Shown here: piece by piece, positions 48,401 to 60,373 of the stretch | Numbering within the stretch: position 1 is the stretch's first letter | How the letters are laid out: each line of letters starts with the position of its first letter | NCBI RefSeq assembly: GCF_954871325.1 | Contig: NC_088776.1 | Coordinates: 17,732,052-17,796,051 of the forward strand | From: Gordionus sp. m RMFG-2023 | Taxonomy: Eukaryota; Nematomorpha; Gordioida; Chordodea; Parachordodidae | Direction: 5' to 3' | Length of the DNA: 64,000 bases | Translations under genes and position numbers: made by a program | Notes under the pieces: model-generated | What the model was told of the DNA's origin: nothing | Database searches by the model: none | The model's input: the letters and a program-made list of their open reading frames with translations, nothing else

Positions 48401-49733
48401 TTAATTAAACAAGATGAAGCGAACTTATTATTTATGATTTCATTTTTTACAGTAGAAAGCAAGACCCTATAAATATATATATTAGAAGTAAGATATTTTT
48501 CTCAGGCAGCGTAGGTCATGAAAATCCTTATATTATGTTGGAAAATAGAAATATTGCTTAAATCATTTTAAAAAAATTAAGAAGCACCCCCCCCCCCTTA
48601 CCTCCCTCAACAGAAAAGCTTGGATATATTTGAAACAGGAATTCTTTCATTTATTTATTTTTTAAATTTAGCAATGTTAAAATTTAAAAAGATAAGATTT
48701 TATGTTTTAAAGCTACAAAATTAATAATTTTGACGATTACAACAGATTTATTAAGATGGTCTAATCAATGCAATGTTCCCTTTCATCTTTTCTTATTTAA
48801 AAATTTATATGCCTCCAGATATGGCTGGGGGGGGGGGAATCTATACTATACCATTTATTTTATTTAATATTTTTGAAAAATTTGAATTATATTATTTTAT
48901 AGATAAAAATAAAACTTTTTACTATAATAATAATAAAAAAATTATCAACTTGTTTTTTTCGCGCAAGAAAGGGTTAATCAAATTAGTAACTAGGGGCTAG
49001 TAGAATCAGAGTTAGTCGAATCAATTAAATTATGCTTAAAAATATAAGAAGTATTCATTGGCTATTATTATGGCTTTAAATTAATTCTATATGATAATCA
49101 ATAGAATTTGAAAAAATAAAAAATACTCATTAAAAACTTAAACATTTTTAAAATTAATAATATGTCTACTGTAACATTTTGAAGAACTTAGCTGGATTGG
49201 GTGATTATAACCGTTGTCAAATAAAGAAAGGTTAGAACTAAAATGATACTAAATCTTTATTAAATAATAAGATAAAAACATAATCAAAATAAAAGAAAAT
49301 TAATATAAATTAAAATTAACTATTAAAAAAATTAAAATTAAAGATTAAAAAAATTAAGTTCGTAAAATCATAATTTAATCCTTTATTCAAAATTATAACA
49401 TTATCAAATTAACCAAATTATAAAAGTAAAAATAATAAAAAAAGATTAATAAAAAAAATATAAAAAAAAATACAAAAAAGTTAATAATTATAAAAGATGT
49501 TCACGAATGGTAAAAATTGGAGTTTTTTATACTCTTTTTCAATCTTCTTTATAACTAATATTATAACTTAAATTATTTTCAGTTCTCACTATTCAAATAT
49601 AATATTTTTATCACGCGTTATAATAATAAATCCAAAAGAAATCTATATGCAAATTAAATATAAAGTACAAATTTAACTAATCTAAAAATTACAACAATTT
49701 TTTATGAATTATTTATATGCAAATAGTGTATTA
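48401..49733. other. AT-rich spacer, nothing recognised
   Basis: Contains a C run at 48587-48597 and a G run at 48829-48837. The plus-strand open frame at 48773-49000 spans the G run and has no motif. No gene supported. Confidence 0.45.
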
Positions 49734-50806
49734 TCTATATTATAATTTTCCGATGTCCTCACTTCTTCATCGCTACGTTATGTCATCGGTACGTATTTAT
49801 ATATTTATTTTTATTTATTTATTTATTTTTCAATATCTATACAAACAGATGAGCCTATAACTTCATAACTTACAACTGTAGGATGCAAAAGTAAAACCTT
49901 AAATATTCTTTTAATTTATCTTTACTACAACCTAGAAAATATTGGATGTCAAAGTAATACATTAAATTTATCTTATTTACAAAATATTACAAATTATTCA
50001 TATTATCATTAATATTTTATAAAGCTACCATTAAAAAAAATACATTTACTTAACAAAATACCAACAGTCAAAACAATTACTACTCAATAAGCTGCTAATA
50101 TTGAAAATAATTATAAATGTAAAATACAATATGATACATAATATTTTCATTATATCAATTATGTTACTATATTCAAAATTAATTTGTTATTTAATTTATT
50201 TTTAAATAAATCAATTGTCATTTAAATTTCAAAATTTTTTTTTTTTATAAAAGCATTTTATAAATTTTTAAAAGCATTTTATAAATTTATAAAATCAAAA
50301 TATAACTATAACCTTGATCATAGTACAAAAAAGTATAAGAATCATTTATTTTTATTTCATGGATAACAAATAATGATGCAAACATTAATCATTAAGCATT
50401 ATAAAAAATAAATTGTTATAATTGTTGCAGTGAACACATTCAATCTATATTTTTCTCTATAACTTAATTTTTAAAGTTATCTCCAATAATACGAGGTAAG
50501 ATTTGTTATTTCTTATAATAATATTAGGGCAGATCTGATTTTGTCATGATTTTCGAATAAGTGGTTTGCCCCGGCTTTCCCAGTTTCCCTTATTACGAAT
50601 TCATGTGTTTTTTTTGTATGTATACTAGGAGTTAACCCATAGACTAATTGGCAAATCAGAGATTTCCCCTTCTTTAATTAGATTTAATATCTCCGGGCTT
50701 GCAAAAAATTTTTCAAAATTATTATGGGTTGGACTGGGCTTAAAAAATATTCCTCAAAATTAATATTGGCTTGGTTTTTTAAATTATTAGGGATTGAGCT
50801 CGGGCT

Positions 50807-52258
50807 CAGAGACCTGCAGAGGCACCATTTGCACGGCCCGGCACGGCCAGGATATTTTTTTAAAAATTTTTTACGGCCCGGCCCGGATTCAAAAATTTAA
50901 GGCCCGGCCCGGATAAATTTTAAAAAAAATTTTTACGGCCCGGCCCGAATTTAAAAATTTTAGGCCCGGCTCGGAATTTTTTAAAATTATATTCGACCTG
51001 GTATATATAAAAATTCACCCATGAGGTATTTTACCATATTTTTCAGCGAGTATTATCGCTTATTATTTAAAAAATGCATGTAAAAAGCTAATATTTTTAG
51101 AATATTATATTGAATTTATAAAAATTATAAAACTGTTATTTATAAAAATGGATATTTTGAGCATATACTATATTTTTTGCATTTATAAAAATAAAACTAA
51201 TATTCATAAAAATGGTAATAATATTCTGAGCATATACTATATTTTATATTGCATTTAAAAAAAATAAAACTAATATTTAATTTATAAAAATGGAAAATAT
51301 TTTGAGAATATAATATATTGTATTTAATTTACTATTTAATTTATAAAATAAAAATAAATCGCTATTTAAAAAAATGCATGTATAATAAATAGTATTTTGA
51401 AAATATAATCTAATTGCACAATATTAATATAGTTTATTTTATAATTTTTAAATATTTTATATTACATTTATAGGTTGGTTTTTCAGGTGTAAAAAAAATG
51501 ATTAATTTTCATGGATTTACCATCACATTTATGTCTTTTTAGATGTGATGTACCATGTTTATAATTATAAGATAATATACTTGAACAATTCTTACATTGT
51601 ACGTAGCCAATGTTTTTTTTATTTTCATCTATGATGATGTTAAATTTAGCCCATATTTCAGATTTTAAATTATTATTTGTATTTCTAAAAGAATAAATAT
51701 TATTTTTAATTTTATTAATTATATCATTAGTATTTTGTGCCATGATATTCCTTTATTTGATTGTTTTGGTAAATATTCAAAAAATTTAGATATGAATTAT
51801 AAAAAATATATTATTAATACTTGAATATTGGGGCTTATTTAAGATATTCCTTTATTTGATTGTTTTGGTAAAATATGTTGTAAAAATTTAGATATGAATT
51901 ATAAAAAAATATATTAATACTTTGTATAAATTTGCAGGAAATTAATAATTAGATCGATCTGTGGGTGTTAGGTGTGTTAACCATCACCCAATATTATATT
52001 AATCATAACTATAATATAATATAATCTTATAACCATTAACTCATAATGTAAAAATTTTTATAAAAAATATTAAGGCCCGGCCCGGGTTTAACAATCTTAG
52101 GCCCGGCCCGGCCCGGCCCGGATATATTTTAAAAAAAAATTAGGCCCGGCCCGGCTCGGATATATTTTAAAAAAAATTTTTTAGGCCCGGCCCGAGTATA
52201 TTTAAAAAATTTTAAATACGGCCCGGGCCGGGCTTAGGGCCGGGCCTGCAGGTCTCTG
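50807..52258 (-). mobile_element. hAT element with CAGAGACCTGCAG ends and a BED finger
   Basis: Ends CAGAGACCTGCAG are exact inverted repeats. CGGGCT directly flanks both sides (50801-50806, 52259-52264), a 6-bp duplication rather than the usual 8, unless outer bases have changed. Subterminal GGCCCGGCCCGG arrays occur at both ends (50860-51000, 52070-52240). One minus-strand frame encodes a BED finger; the rest of the transposase is absent. The interruption lies in the repeat block of Helitron 2. Confidence 0.8.
51483..51743 (-). CDS. BED-type zinc-finger fragment of a hAT transposase
   Basis: An 86-codon frame begins MAQNTNDIINKIKNNIYSF and contains SEIWAKFNIII, YVQCKNCSSILSYN and GTSHLKRHKC, that is, an aromatic residue, C-x2-C and H-x4-C in BED spacing (about residues 28-75). 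In hAT transposases this finger binds the terminal repeats. Here it stands alone, without the DDE core or dimerisation domain. It could still be a short DNA-binding protein, or simply what is left after internal loss. Confidence 0.7.
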   Translation of the reverse strand: MAQNTNDIINKIKNNIYSFRNTNNNLKSEIWAKFNIIIDENKKNIGYVQCKNCSSILSYNYKHGTSHLKRHKCDGKSMKINHFFYT

Positions 52259-52640
52259 CGGGCTTGATAAAATTTTTTTTTAATTATTAAGGTCTTGGAT
52301 GCTTAGAAATTTTTTCCAAATATTGTGGGCCTATAGCATGAGATTTTTTAATGTAAAATAATGATATTAAATCAAAAAAAAGTTTTCAGTAACCTACAAA
52401 ATGTAGACATCATTTTTTAATTAGCCTAAAATTATATGGCAGGAAAAACAAATTTCTTAAAAAATATATAAATAAATTGCATATAAGTTTTATTATTATT
52501 GAATGGCATTTTTGTAATTTAAATAGATAGCATTTTTTTTACTTAACATAAAGATATAGATGGAAATATAAGACATACACTAAATTTATCTGAAAAACAG
52601 CAATAACCCAATATAATAAACAACAATTTATTTTTCTACC

Positions 52641-52654
52641 ACCCCCCCCCCCTT
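52641..52654 (+). repeat. Poly-C run
   Basis: About 13 consecutive C residues inside Helitron 2. Confidence 0.75.
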
Positions 52655-53433
52655 TATAAGAATGCTTCCAAATTTAAATTGATCATAGTACAAAAAAGTA
52701 AAATAAATTTTGTTAAATTATTGCAGTATACATAATTTCAATCCATTTCTCCATAACTTAATTTTTAGGGTTATCTCCAATAAAACCCAATTTCCCTTAT
52801 TATGGAATTCACGTGCATATATATTTAGGAGTTAACCCGTAGACTAATTGGTAAATCGTCGATTTCCCCTTCATGTGATGTTAAATTAATTAGAAATATA
52901 ACTGTCTTCGGGCTAGGGAATAATTTTCAAAATTTTAATAGGTTGAGCTGGGCTTGGAAAATATTCCTCAAAATTAATATTGGCTTTCACCTGACTTGGG
53001 AATATCTTTTACAAATTATTATGGGCAGGCTAGGAACATATTTTCAAAATTATTATGGGTTGAGCTGGGTTTGAGAAATTTTTTTAAAATTATTAGGTTT
53101 TGGACGCTTGGATATTTTTCCCAAATATTGTGAGCTTGGACCTGGCTTGAAATTTTTTAATGTTAAATGTTAGTCTTATGTAATCAGTAATATTTTTACT
53201 AATAATTTTGATATGGGGTAAAAGCTCATTTAAATATATTTTGACTCAAAGAATAGTTTCCACTCTTAGTCCTAATGGGTTGGACTCAATGAAATCAGTT
53301 GGACTTGACCTGAATGGGGGGGGGGGTTAAAAAGAATACAAATTGGATATGATTTTTAAATAAAAGGTAACATTAACATCAATCGTAAAAAAACGAATAC
53401 ATTCCCCGTCATTTTTGACGGACTTTCTACTAG

Positions 53434-54855
53434 TATCAATAAAGGATAGTCCATAAAAAAAGGAGACTTAATAAACCAATGGAATCTACAAGCCCCGTGT
53501 TTGGGGCTATTTGGGATAAAAATTAATTTTTTAAGAATCAATCTTGAGAAAAAATTAAAATATTAAAAATATCTTAATGTATAACTTTAGGTAAATGTTT
53601 GTTGGACTATCTCACGGTATTTTATAAATTCAAATACAACAATTATTTTCAGGATTATGATGATTTTGACAAAAAGGCCAACTAGCCCTAATCCCTACTA
53701 TAGGAAGAAATTTAGATTATTTACTGGTGGCTAAAAAACGTCACGTTTTAAAATCTTTATCACTAAAACGCGTCATTCGTTTTTAATGAAATCCCTATTT
53801 TATTGTGTATCTTAATATTCTCAAAATATTTTAAATTTTATAAAGTCGGTTTTTAGAAAATTAAGATAAAAAGAATGTAGTCGGGCCCTTATCTTTGTAA
53901 AAATTTCTCCTAAATCATAAAGTATAACATAAAATATTTAGGCATTATCAAACAAATCTCATTATTAAATGCTTCTAACAATATAAACATGTTATTTTAA
54001 AATTAGATAATGATAATATTATGCCATGAGAATAAAAATTCGAATGAATTCCTGAATTCTCTATGGAAAAGCAGAATTTTCATCCAGTTCAACATGCTTT
54101 AAACAAACCTCAAAATATGGGTTCCATATACCGAAAAATTATCAATTAATAGGCTACAACATTTTGAATCTTACAAACTTGAAAGAAATATTAGTAAAAT
54201 ATGACCCTTAGTTTTGCAAGAAATATTCAAATTGGCGAAAAAAAGGATAGATTAATTACATTAATTATATTTATTATTTTAATAATTTTATGGTTCCCAA
54301 AGTATGCTTTGTGTTTTGCATTATAATTTATAATTAAGAAAAAAATTTGAAAAAAGGCGAGCCTTCTGATATAAGTCAACATTGGGAACAGGTCTAGCCC
54401 ATTTTTAAATAAATAAAAATAAATGAGAGTCTTCAGTTTTTTTTGTCAAATAATAGTATTTCAAATTTTCTAAAAAATGACTGGATCTAATTATTAATAA
54501 ATATTTAGGATATTAAATTCCATATATTTTTTAATAAAATTCGAAATTTCATAAATAGCAAGTGATGTGTTTTAGAGTTATAAAAATTTTAAAACGCTAC
54601 AAAAGGTCTGGACTTGCTAAGTGAGTTACAACATAATTAGAAAGTCTATTCCTTAGAGAAACAGAGATCCGGTGTAAAAATATTATCGGCTATTCCAAAA
54701 GATTTATGGTTTCCGATATATTTAAAAAATAAAAACAAATTAATGATGAACTCCTTATCTGAAAATAAGTGGATAAGAAGCAAAGAATTTTAATAAAATA
54801 TTCATTATATCAACCATTTGTCAAATATAAATCATTATTGCATACGTGATAATGC
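53434..54855. other. AT-rich spacer, nothing recognised
   Basis: No repeat or RNA gene is visible. The short minus-strand open frame at 53356-53541 runs into the Helitron end and is not credible. Confidence 0.45.
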
Positions 54856-55115
54856 ATTCGAGGTAATGTCTTCGCTCTAATACATTCTCCATGATGCATT
54901 CGCAATAATGCATTCGCGTTAATACATTCTCTGTAAAGTATTCGCGATAATGTTTTAGCTATGATGCATTCTCGATAATGCATTTTCTATGATGCATTCA
55001 CGATAATGCATTCGCGATAATGCATTCGCTATAATATCTTTTAGCGATAATCAACATTCGCGGTAATGTATTCGTGATAATGCATTTTGCGGAAAAATTT
55101 TAGCGCTATTAGCGA
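54856..55115 (-). repeat. Degenerate GCGAATGCATTAT array, inverted partner
   Basis: About 18 decayed units (ATAATGCATTCGCG type) in the opposite orientation to 36036-36290. The order near the outer end (AATCAACATTCGCGGTAAT) mirrors that of the other array. Possibly the right end of an older, ~19-kb MULE-like element, but no target duplication was found. Confidence 0.6.
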
Positions 55116-55689
55116 TTCATTCCTATGCATCCTCGTTTATTATGAATTATTTTTGAAAACTGAACGTAGAATCGTATTTAGCGCTTAATAAGTATTTAGA
55201 AAATGATAATATTAATGAATACTTTTTGGATGACTAAAATACCCATTCCAGACAAAGCCCTTCACCTCCTCGATAATTATACGCTATATTTGAAAAATGA
55301 ATGCAGAGTTATATTTGCTTCATCAATGGGATTTAGAAATTGTAAATAATTTATTTCCAAACATACCATGAATCTATTCAAAGCCTTATAAGTACTAAGT
55401 GTCTAAAAAAGGAATTTTAAACTTAATTGAACCCCATCTAAGATATTTTCAGAAAATTCTATTATTTTAGAAACTAGACGTCAAATAACGGTTCGTACCG
55501 GGCTTAAAAAATTAGGCCCGATGTAGATCACTAATTCAAATTAATAGACCCCCTTAATAACTTAGAAGATTAATGTCATTTACTACTAGATACAGTGTTA
55601 AAATCAAGATTTTATTTATTTTCATTTTAGATCAAAACTGCTGGAATTATTTATAAATTTGAAAGATCATAATTTTTGTAAAGCGTATA
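55116..55689. other. Spacer with a MITE fragment
   Basis: Holds a terminal fragment of the CCCGG-rich MITE family at about 55495-55540 (CGGGCTTAAAAAATTAGG, GATGTAGATCACTA). Otherwise AT-rich with nothing recognised. Confidence 0.45.
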
Positions 55690-55748
55690 TGGTCTAGTTG
55701 ATATAAGCCTGGCTTCAATTCGACAGTTGTGAGTTCGAATCAAGCAAA
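55688..55748 (+). repeat. tRNA-like sequence, degenerate
   Basis: A-box-like TGGTCTAGTTGATATAAG and B-box-like GAGTTCGAATC are about the right distance apart. The acceptor stem does not pair and the T stem is imperfect, so this is at most a tRNA-derived repeat or pseudogene. Confidence 0.35.
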
Positions 55749-55779
55749 TACAAATCGTAATTTAGTCAACTCAATTTGA

Positions 55780-56165
55780 CATTAATTACAGTGGATCGTA
55801 GTTTGACGGTGATTCGCAGTTAGTCAAATAATTTTAACATTTACTATATGGATTCGTAGTTTAATGAACTAATTTTAACATTAATTGCCTTGATTTATAG
55901 TTTTGTCATCTAAATTTATTAATTAAGGTGATTCACAATTTTATGACATTAATTATGGCGATTTGTGATTTAGTAAATCAACTAATTTTAACATCAATTA
56001 CGACGATATATTTAGTCAACTAATTTTAATATTAATTATGCCGATTCCAATAATATAATCATTGGCCGATTCATAGTTTAATCAATTAAATTACCCTTAA
56101 TCAATGTCATTAATTACGGCGAATTGTAGTTTAGTCTACTAATTTTAACATTAATGTTAAACATG
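55780..56165 (+). repeat. ~41-bp satellite, left block
   Basis: Degenerate copies of 'ttaattacggcgattcgtag' plus 'tttagtcaactaattttaaca'. The same satellite resumes at 62620-63130 on the far side of the gypsy fossil. Confidence 0.75.
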
Positions 56166-56296
56166 GATCTATATATATAATTATTTTATTTATACTGGTT
56201 GTTGTATAGCGCAAATTGTTATATGTAGCATTCATTTTATTAACACAACTGTTAACTTAATTATATAATTTTCTTAATACCAAATTGATATTTTTA

Positions 56297-56578
56297 ACGA
56301 AAGTAGAACCATTATTTATATTTATTTATTTCTATAACTCATTTACAATAGGTATCAATTTTCATTGACATTTTATTCACTATAATTAAACATAAGGTGC
56401 AACTTAATTACAAATGGCGAGATATAATTACACGTTAATAGATTGATGTGTACATAATACATTAGGAAGTTAAACAACACCTATTATATTAATCATAAAT
56501 ATATATATAAATATATCTAACTGGCAAATATAATATATAATATGATAAAATATTACAATAGATTACTTCTTTTCTACA
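56297..56578 (-). repeat. 3' LTR of the minus-strand gypsy fossil
   Basis: Direct repeat of 62113-62398. On the minus strand it starts TGTAGAAAAGAAG and ends GGTTCTACTTTCGT. A purine tract lies immediately upstream in element orientation. Confidence 0.85.
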
Positions 56579-56841
56579 TTTCCCCTTACGTTAATTGAGA
56601 GATGTCCATATCTCTTCAATCATTCGTTTCGGGGGCTTATTTGTCCGCCCTCGCCTTGGGGTCTCACACTCTCTCTGATCGCTGTCAGCGATCACGCGCT
56701 CCGTCGTATCTGATATCAAAAGGTCCCTTAGCTGGTCAGCATGTTTCCGTATTACACGATCTGGGGTCTTGACTACATAGGAATATAATCCCTTTCCTGA
56801 ATCACCCCTTCTCTCCAACCCTTAGCGGTTTCATTCCTTAC

Positions 56842-58284
56842 TCACACATGCTGACCAACGTCAAATTCCCTAAAATTGGAATGTGTATCACGTTCTTGAT
56901 TTTGTTTATCATTGGCTTTGTCAATCTCCTTTCCCACCTCTGGTCTAGCCCAGTCTAGATTAGTTCTTATTTGACGACCGAACATAATCTTCGCTGGTGA
57001 CCTACCCGTCGAACTATGTTCTCCCAGCCTATACGCTGCTACCGTTTGAGTTATCGCCTCTTGCGGGTCATTAATCGATTCTCGACTGGCATAATACCTC
57101 CCTTTTAAGGTTCGAATGGTTCGTTCCGCCTGCCCATTTGTCTTCGGGTGGTACGGCGTTGGGCGAATGTGGCAAATGTTGTTTTCTTCACAAAATCGAT
57201 TAAATTCTATTGAAATGAATTGAGGTCCATTATCCGTTACAATGCTTTTAGGTACCCCAAAGGTAGCAAACCACTTCTTTAATCTCGTTATCATCTCCTT
57301 CGCCGATGTGTTTCTCACCAGGTCTACCTCAGCCCATTTTGAATATGAATCTACTCCCACTAGCCAATATAAAGAGTCAACCGATCCCGCAAAATCTACA
57401 TGTATATGCTCCCATGGCTCTTTGGTACAATTCCATGAGTATAATGGTAACTCCATTACGTTCAGTCGATTTTTCTGACATCCAACACACAGCTTTCGTT
57501 CTATGCCCTCTTCGCATTTCGGCCACCAACAATACAACTGAAAAATAGATTTCATCGCGTTCATTCCCGGATGTCCCCGATGTAGTGTTTCCAACACTGA
57601 ATTCCTAAGCTTCGTAGGGATTATCAATCTACCATTTCGTTCAACTATTCCCCTGTCTACTGTTAATTCCTCTCGTTGGGTGTGAAAGATAAAGCCTCTC
57701 AACCCTTGCTCAATATGTTGTGCCACTCGCTTTAGTATTGGATCTTTAATTGAATTCTTGCGCAGGTTTCCCTCTGAGACCTGCATATCCTCTAAGTTTA
57801 CGTTCCGAATTGCCAATGCATGCTTGGTATCCCGATTAGGTATGATATCGTGGAGCAGTAGCCTAGATAAGGCGTCTGCTATAACATTTTCCCGATCAGA
57901 TCTATATTTCACGCTAAAGTCGTAAGCGGCCATCTTCCAGGCCCAACGTGTCAGACGATTGTTTGATATCTTTGGCAGATCCCTTTTTTCCCCGAAAAAC
58001 CGTTCCAAGAGTTTATGATCTGTCCGAAGTATAAATTTTCGACCGTAGATAAAGTTATGGAATTTTTCTATTCCAAATAACAATGCCCTCGCTTCTTTAT
58101 CAATAGGCGCATAATGCTTCTCCGACTGTAACAACGTCCGAGACGCGAATGCTATGGGTTTTTCCCCGTTTTGTGAAACCTTATGAAGTAAAACAGCCCC
58201 CAGTTCTCTATCTGACGCGTCACACTCCATAATCAACGGTAATTTAGCATTATACGGCATTAAGGTTTCTTCTGCTGATAACAA
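56842..58284 (-). pseudogene. Gypsy RNase H and integrase region (fossil)
   Basis: Part of the LTR fossil. RNase H is shown by DASDRELGAVL, then IDKEARALLFGIEKF and RTDHKLLERFF. The integrase shows the zinc-binding segment (HRGHPGMNAMK to CVGCQKNR) and the DDE core motifs HVDFAGSV, TDNGPQF and NGQAERTIRT. A basic tail follows. By family, the integrase would insert the cDNA and RNase H would remove the RNA template. Confidence 0.85.
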
Positions 58285-58294
58285 TGTCTTAACT

Positions 58295-58938
58295 TTATCG
58301 AAAGCCTCCTGCTTTACATGTCCAACACCATGGTACTTTTACATTAGTCAATCGATGTAACACAGCTGCTTCACTATGAAGATTGGGAATGAACCGTTCA
58401 TGATACGTGACAAACCCAAGAAATGAACGTAACTGATGAACATTCTTGGAGTTAGGTGCGGCCTGGATTGCTTTAACTTTCTCTTCGCTTGGATGTACCC
58501 CATTTTGGTCGATAACGATACCTAAAAACGAAACAGATTTCCGTAGAAATTGGACTTTTTCAAATAGCTTTGAGGCCTGCTTCCTGCAGCCTATCAAGTA
58601 CTATTTTTAAATTAGACAGATTTCAGCGTCATTTTTGCCGGAGATAATTACATCGTCCAAATACACTCCAGTCATCTGGCAATCTTTAAAAACATTGTCC
58701 ATGTAACGCTGGAAAATAGTTGGTGCGCACGAAAGCCCAAACGGCATCCTTCGGTATCGAAAATATCCTTTATGTGTTGAGATGACCAAATATTCTTGGG
58801 ATTCTGGCTCAACGGCCATTTGTAGATACGCGTCCTTTAAATCTATCACCTTAAAACGGTTCCCCCCTTGAATCTTAACCAATAAGTCATCCAGCGTAGG
58901 AATAACGTGATGATCATATAATAGATGGGGATTTAAAC
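58295..58938 (-). pseudogene. Gypsy reverse-transcriptase region, downstream part (fossil)
   Basis: Part of the LTR fossil. It contains the RT core: FKVIDLKDAYLQMAVEPES, RRMPFGLSCAPTIFQRYMD and the catalytic YLDDVIISG, followed by the thumb/connection segment FLGIVIDQNGVHPSEEK. The upstream RT part lies beyond the hAT insertion. Confidence 0.85.
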
Positions 58939-60365
58939 CAGGGATATGAACCCCGACAAAAAAAGGGTCCGGGTTCGGGTCCGGTAATAAATTAAAAAAG
59001 AACCCGGATCCAGGGTTCTGGTCCGGGTTCAGAGGAAACATAAAAATAATGACTCAAAATAAGACTTTTTTTCATTCATTTTTTATTATACTTCAATATA
59101 TACACATTTATAATTCGAAATGAAATAATTTATATTTTAAATATTTTATTCAACAGCACAATCATGATATCTTCTAAAATATCATTCTTCAGATTTCCAC
59201 GTAAATTAGTCAACGATGAAAATCCACGTTCTGCGCTTACCTAAAATAGATAGTCATTTTTATAATACATAAATTATTGTACTGTGTCGCCGGTACAGCC
59301 ATGACGATTCTAGAAAAGGTATATAATTCTGGATATATTGAAGAATTTTCCTCCCATAATTTTAAAATGTTTGCATCTCTATTTATTCTCATAACTTCCG
59401 AAAACTTTTCTATTAAAGATACAATAGATATTTTTTCTCCTTTCTATCAGATGATAATTTAATTTTTTTTCTCTATCTAATAGTAAAATTTCCAGATCAT
59501 CAATATCGTTATCATTATCATTGTTATCGCTACAACCAGTAGATATTGTTGTAACCACCAATGTATTGTAAATAATAGAGTTTTGGGTATGACATAAATC
59601 TTCAAGATGGTCTATAGCCATTTGTTTTTGCTCACTACTTAATAAAACCTGATATCGCGGGTCTAAATATATCGAAGCATATACAACACTATTTTGTAAA
59701 TATTGTTGCTCTCTTATTTTCATATTTTCTAATACTTCATTTGAAAAAGAACTTGTTAATCTCCCTAACTCTAATCGACATCTTAACAATATGCCATAAA
59801 AATCCGATAAACATAATTGTTCAGCTTGCACTCTTAATGTTGTTATTTTTAAAGGAACCAGCACACTAGTATGCTCTTTTACTTGATTCCAATCATCTTC
59901 TGACAAAATGATTTCACATGCTTATATGATAAAATCATTACAGAAATCTTTCAAACTTAATAATCGCTCTAGCATCATACACATAGAGGACCACGTGTTG
60001 TGCAATCTAAAATTGCCATTTACCTTTTCATGGATTTTAATATTCTAACAATTGTGGGAGTTCTTAAATATTTTACAACATCCCTTGCTTTATCAATTAT
60101 AGTTTTAAAGTGACTATTTTTTATGGAGATTCCACGAAAAAAATTAATAAAATTATAAAAATTTTATATTTTTTTTAAAAAATTAATAAAATTATAAAAA
60201 TTATATATTATTTTTTAAAAATTAATAAAATTATAAAAATTTTATATTATTTTTTAAAAATTATATTTTTACATTAATTTAAAAAAAAAATTTAAGTTAA
60301 AAATTTTTAACACCCTGAACCCTTGGACCCTCCACTTTTTAAAAGGGTCCGGGTTCACATCCCTG
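58939..60365 (-). mobile_element. hAT element inserted in the gypsy RT region
   Basis: Ends CAGGGATATGAACCC and CAGGGATGTGAACCC are inverted repeats. A perfect 8-bp duplication ATTTAAAC flanks both (58931-58938, 60366-60373). Subterminal GGTCCGGGTTC motifs occur at both ends. The minus-strand transposase remnant lies at about 59160-59906. An AT-rich tandem block ('aattaataaaattataaaaa') occupies 60135-60260. Confidence 0.9.
59160..59906 (-). pseudogene. hAT transposase C-terminal half
   Basis: The frame at 59379-59906 reads LRVQAEQLCLSDFYGILL, LTSSFSNEVLENMK and NSVVYASIYLDPRYQVLL, the region just before the dimerisation domain of hAT transposases. Further on, near 59250-59165, codons read SAERGFSSLTNLRGNL and ILEDIMIVLLNK, the dimerisation domain itself. 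The part between is frame-broken and the N-terminal half with the BED finger is absent, so it is a non-functional remnant. Confidence 0.75.
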
Positions 60366-60373
60366 ATTTAAAC

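Larger units (their letters stand above)
49734..53433 (+). mobile_element. Helitron 2, interrupted by a hAT
   Basis: The 5' end TCTATATTATAATTTTCCGATG is preceded by A. The 3' end has hairpin CCCGTCATTTTTGACGG followed by ACTTTCTACTAG and T. The ends and the 'aaaattattatgggttgg' repeat block match Helitron 1. A ~450-bp segment is duplicated within it (about 50320-50800 and 52675-53110), both copies containing 'gatcatagtacaaaaaagta' and 'ggagttaaccc-tagactaattgg'. A 1.45-kb hAT sits at 50807-52258. No Rep/helicase domain is visible. Confidence 0.75.

Noticed and set aside
55688-55748. A functional tRNA gene
   Set aside because: A and B boxes are recognisable but the acceptor and T stems do not pair.
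57242-57548. Plus-strand open frames in the gypsy integrase region, also 60379-60810, 60683-61015 and 61685-61912
   Set aside because: They are antisense shadows of the minus-strand polyprotein.
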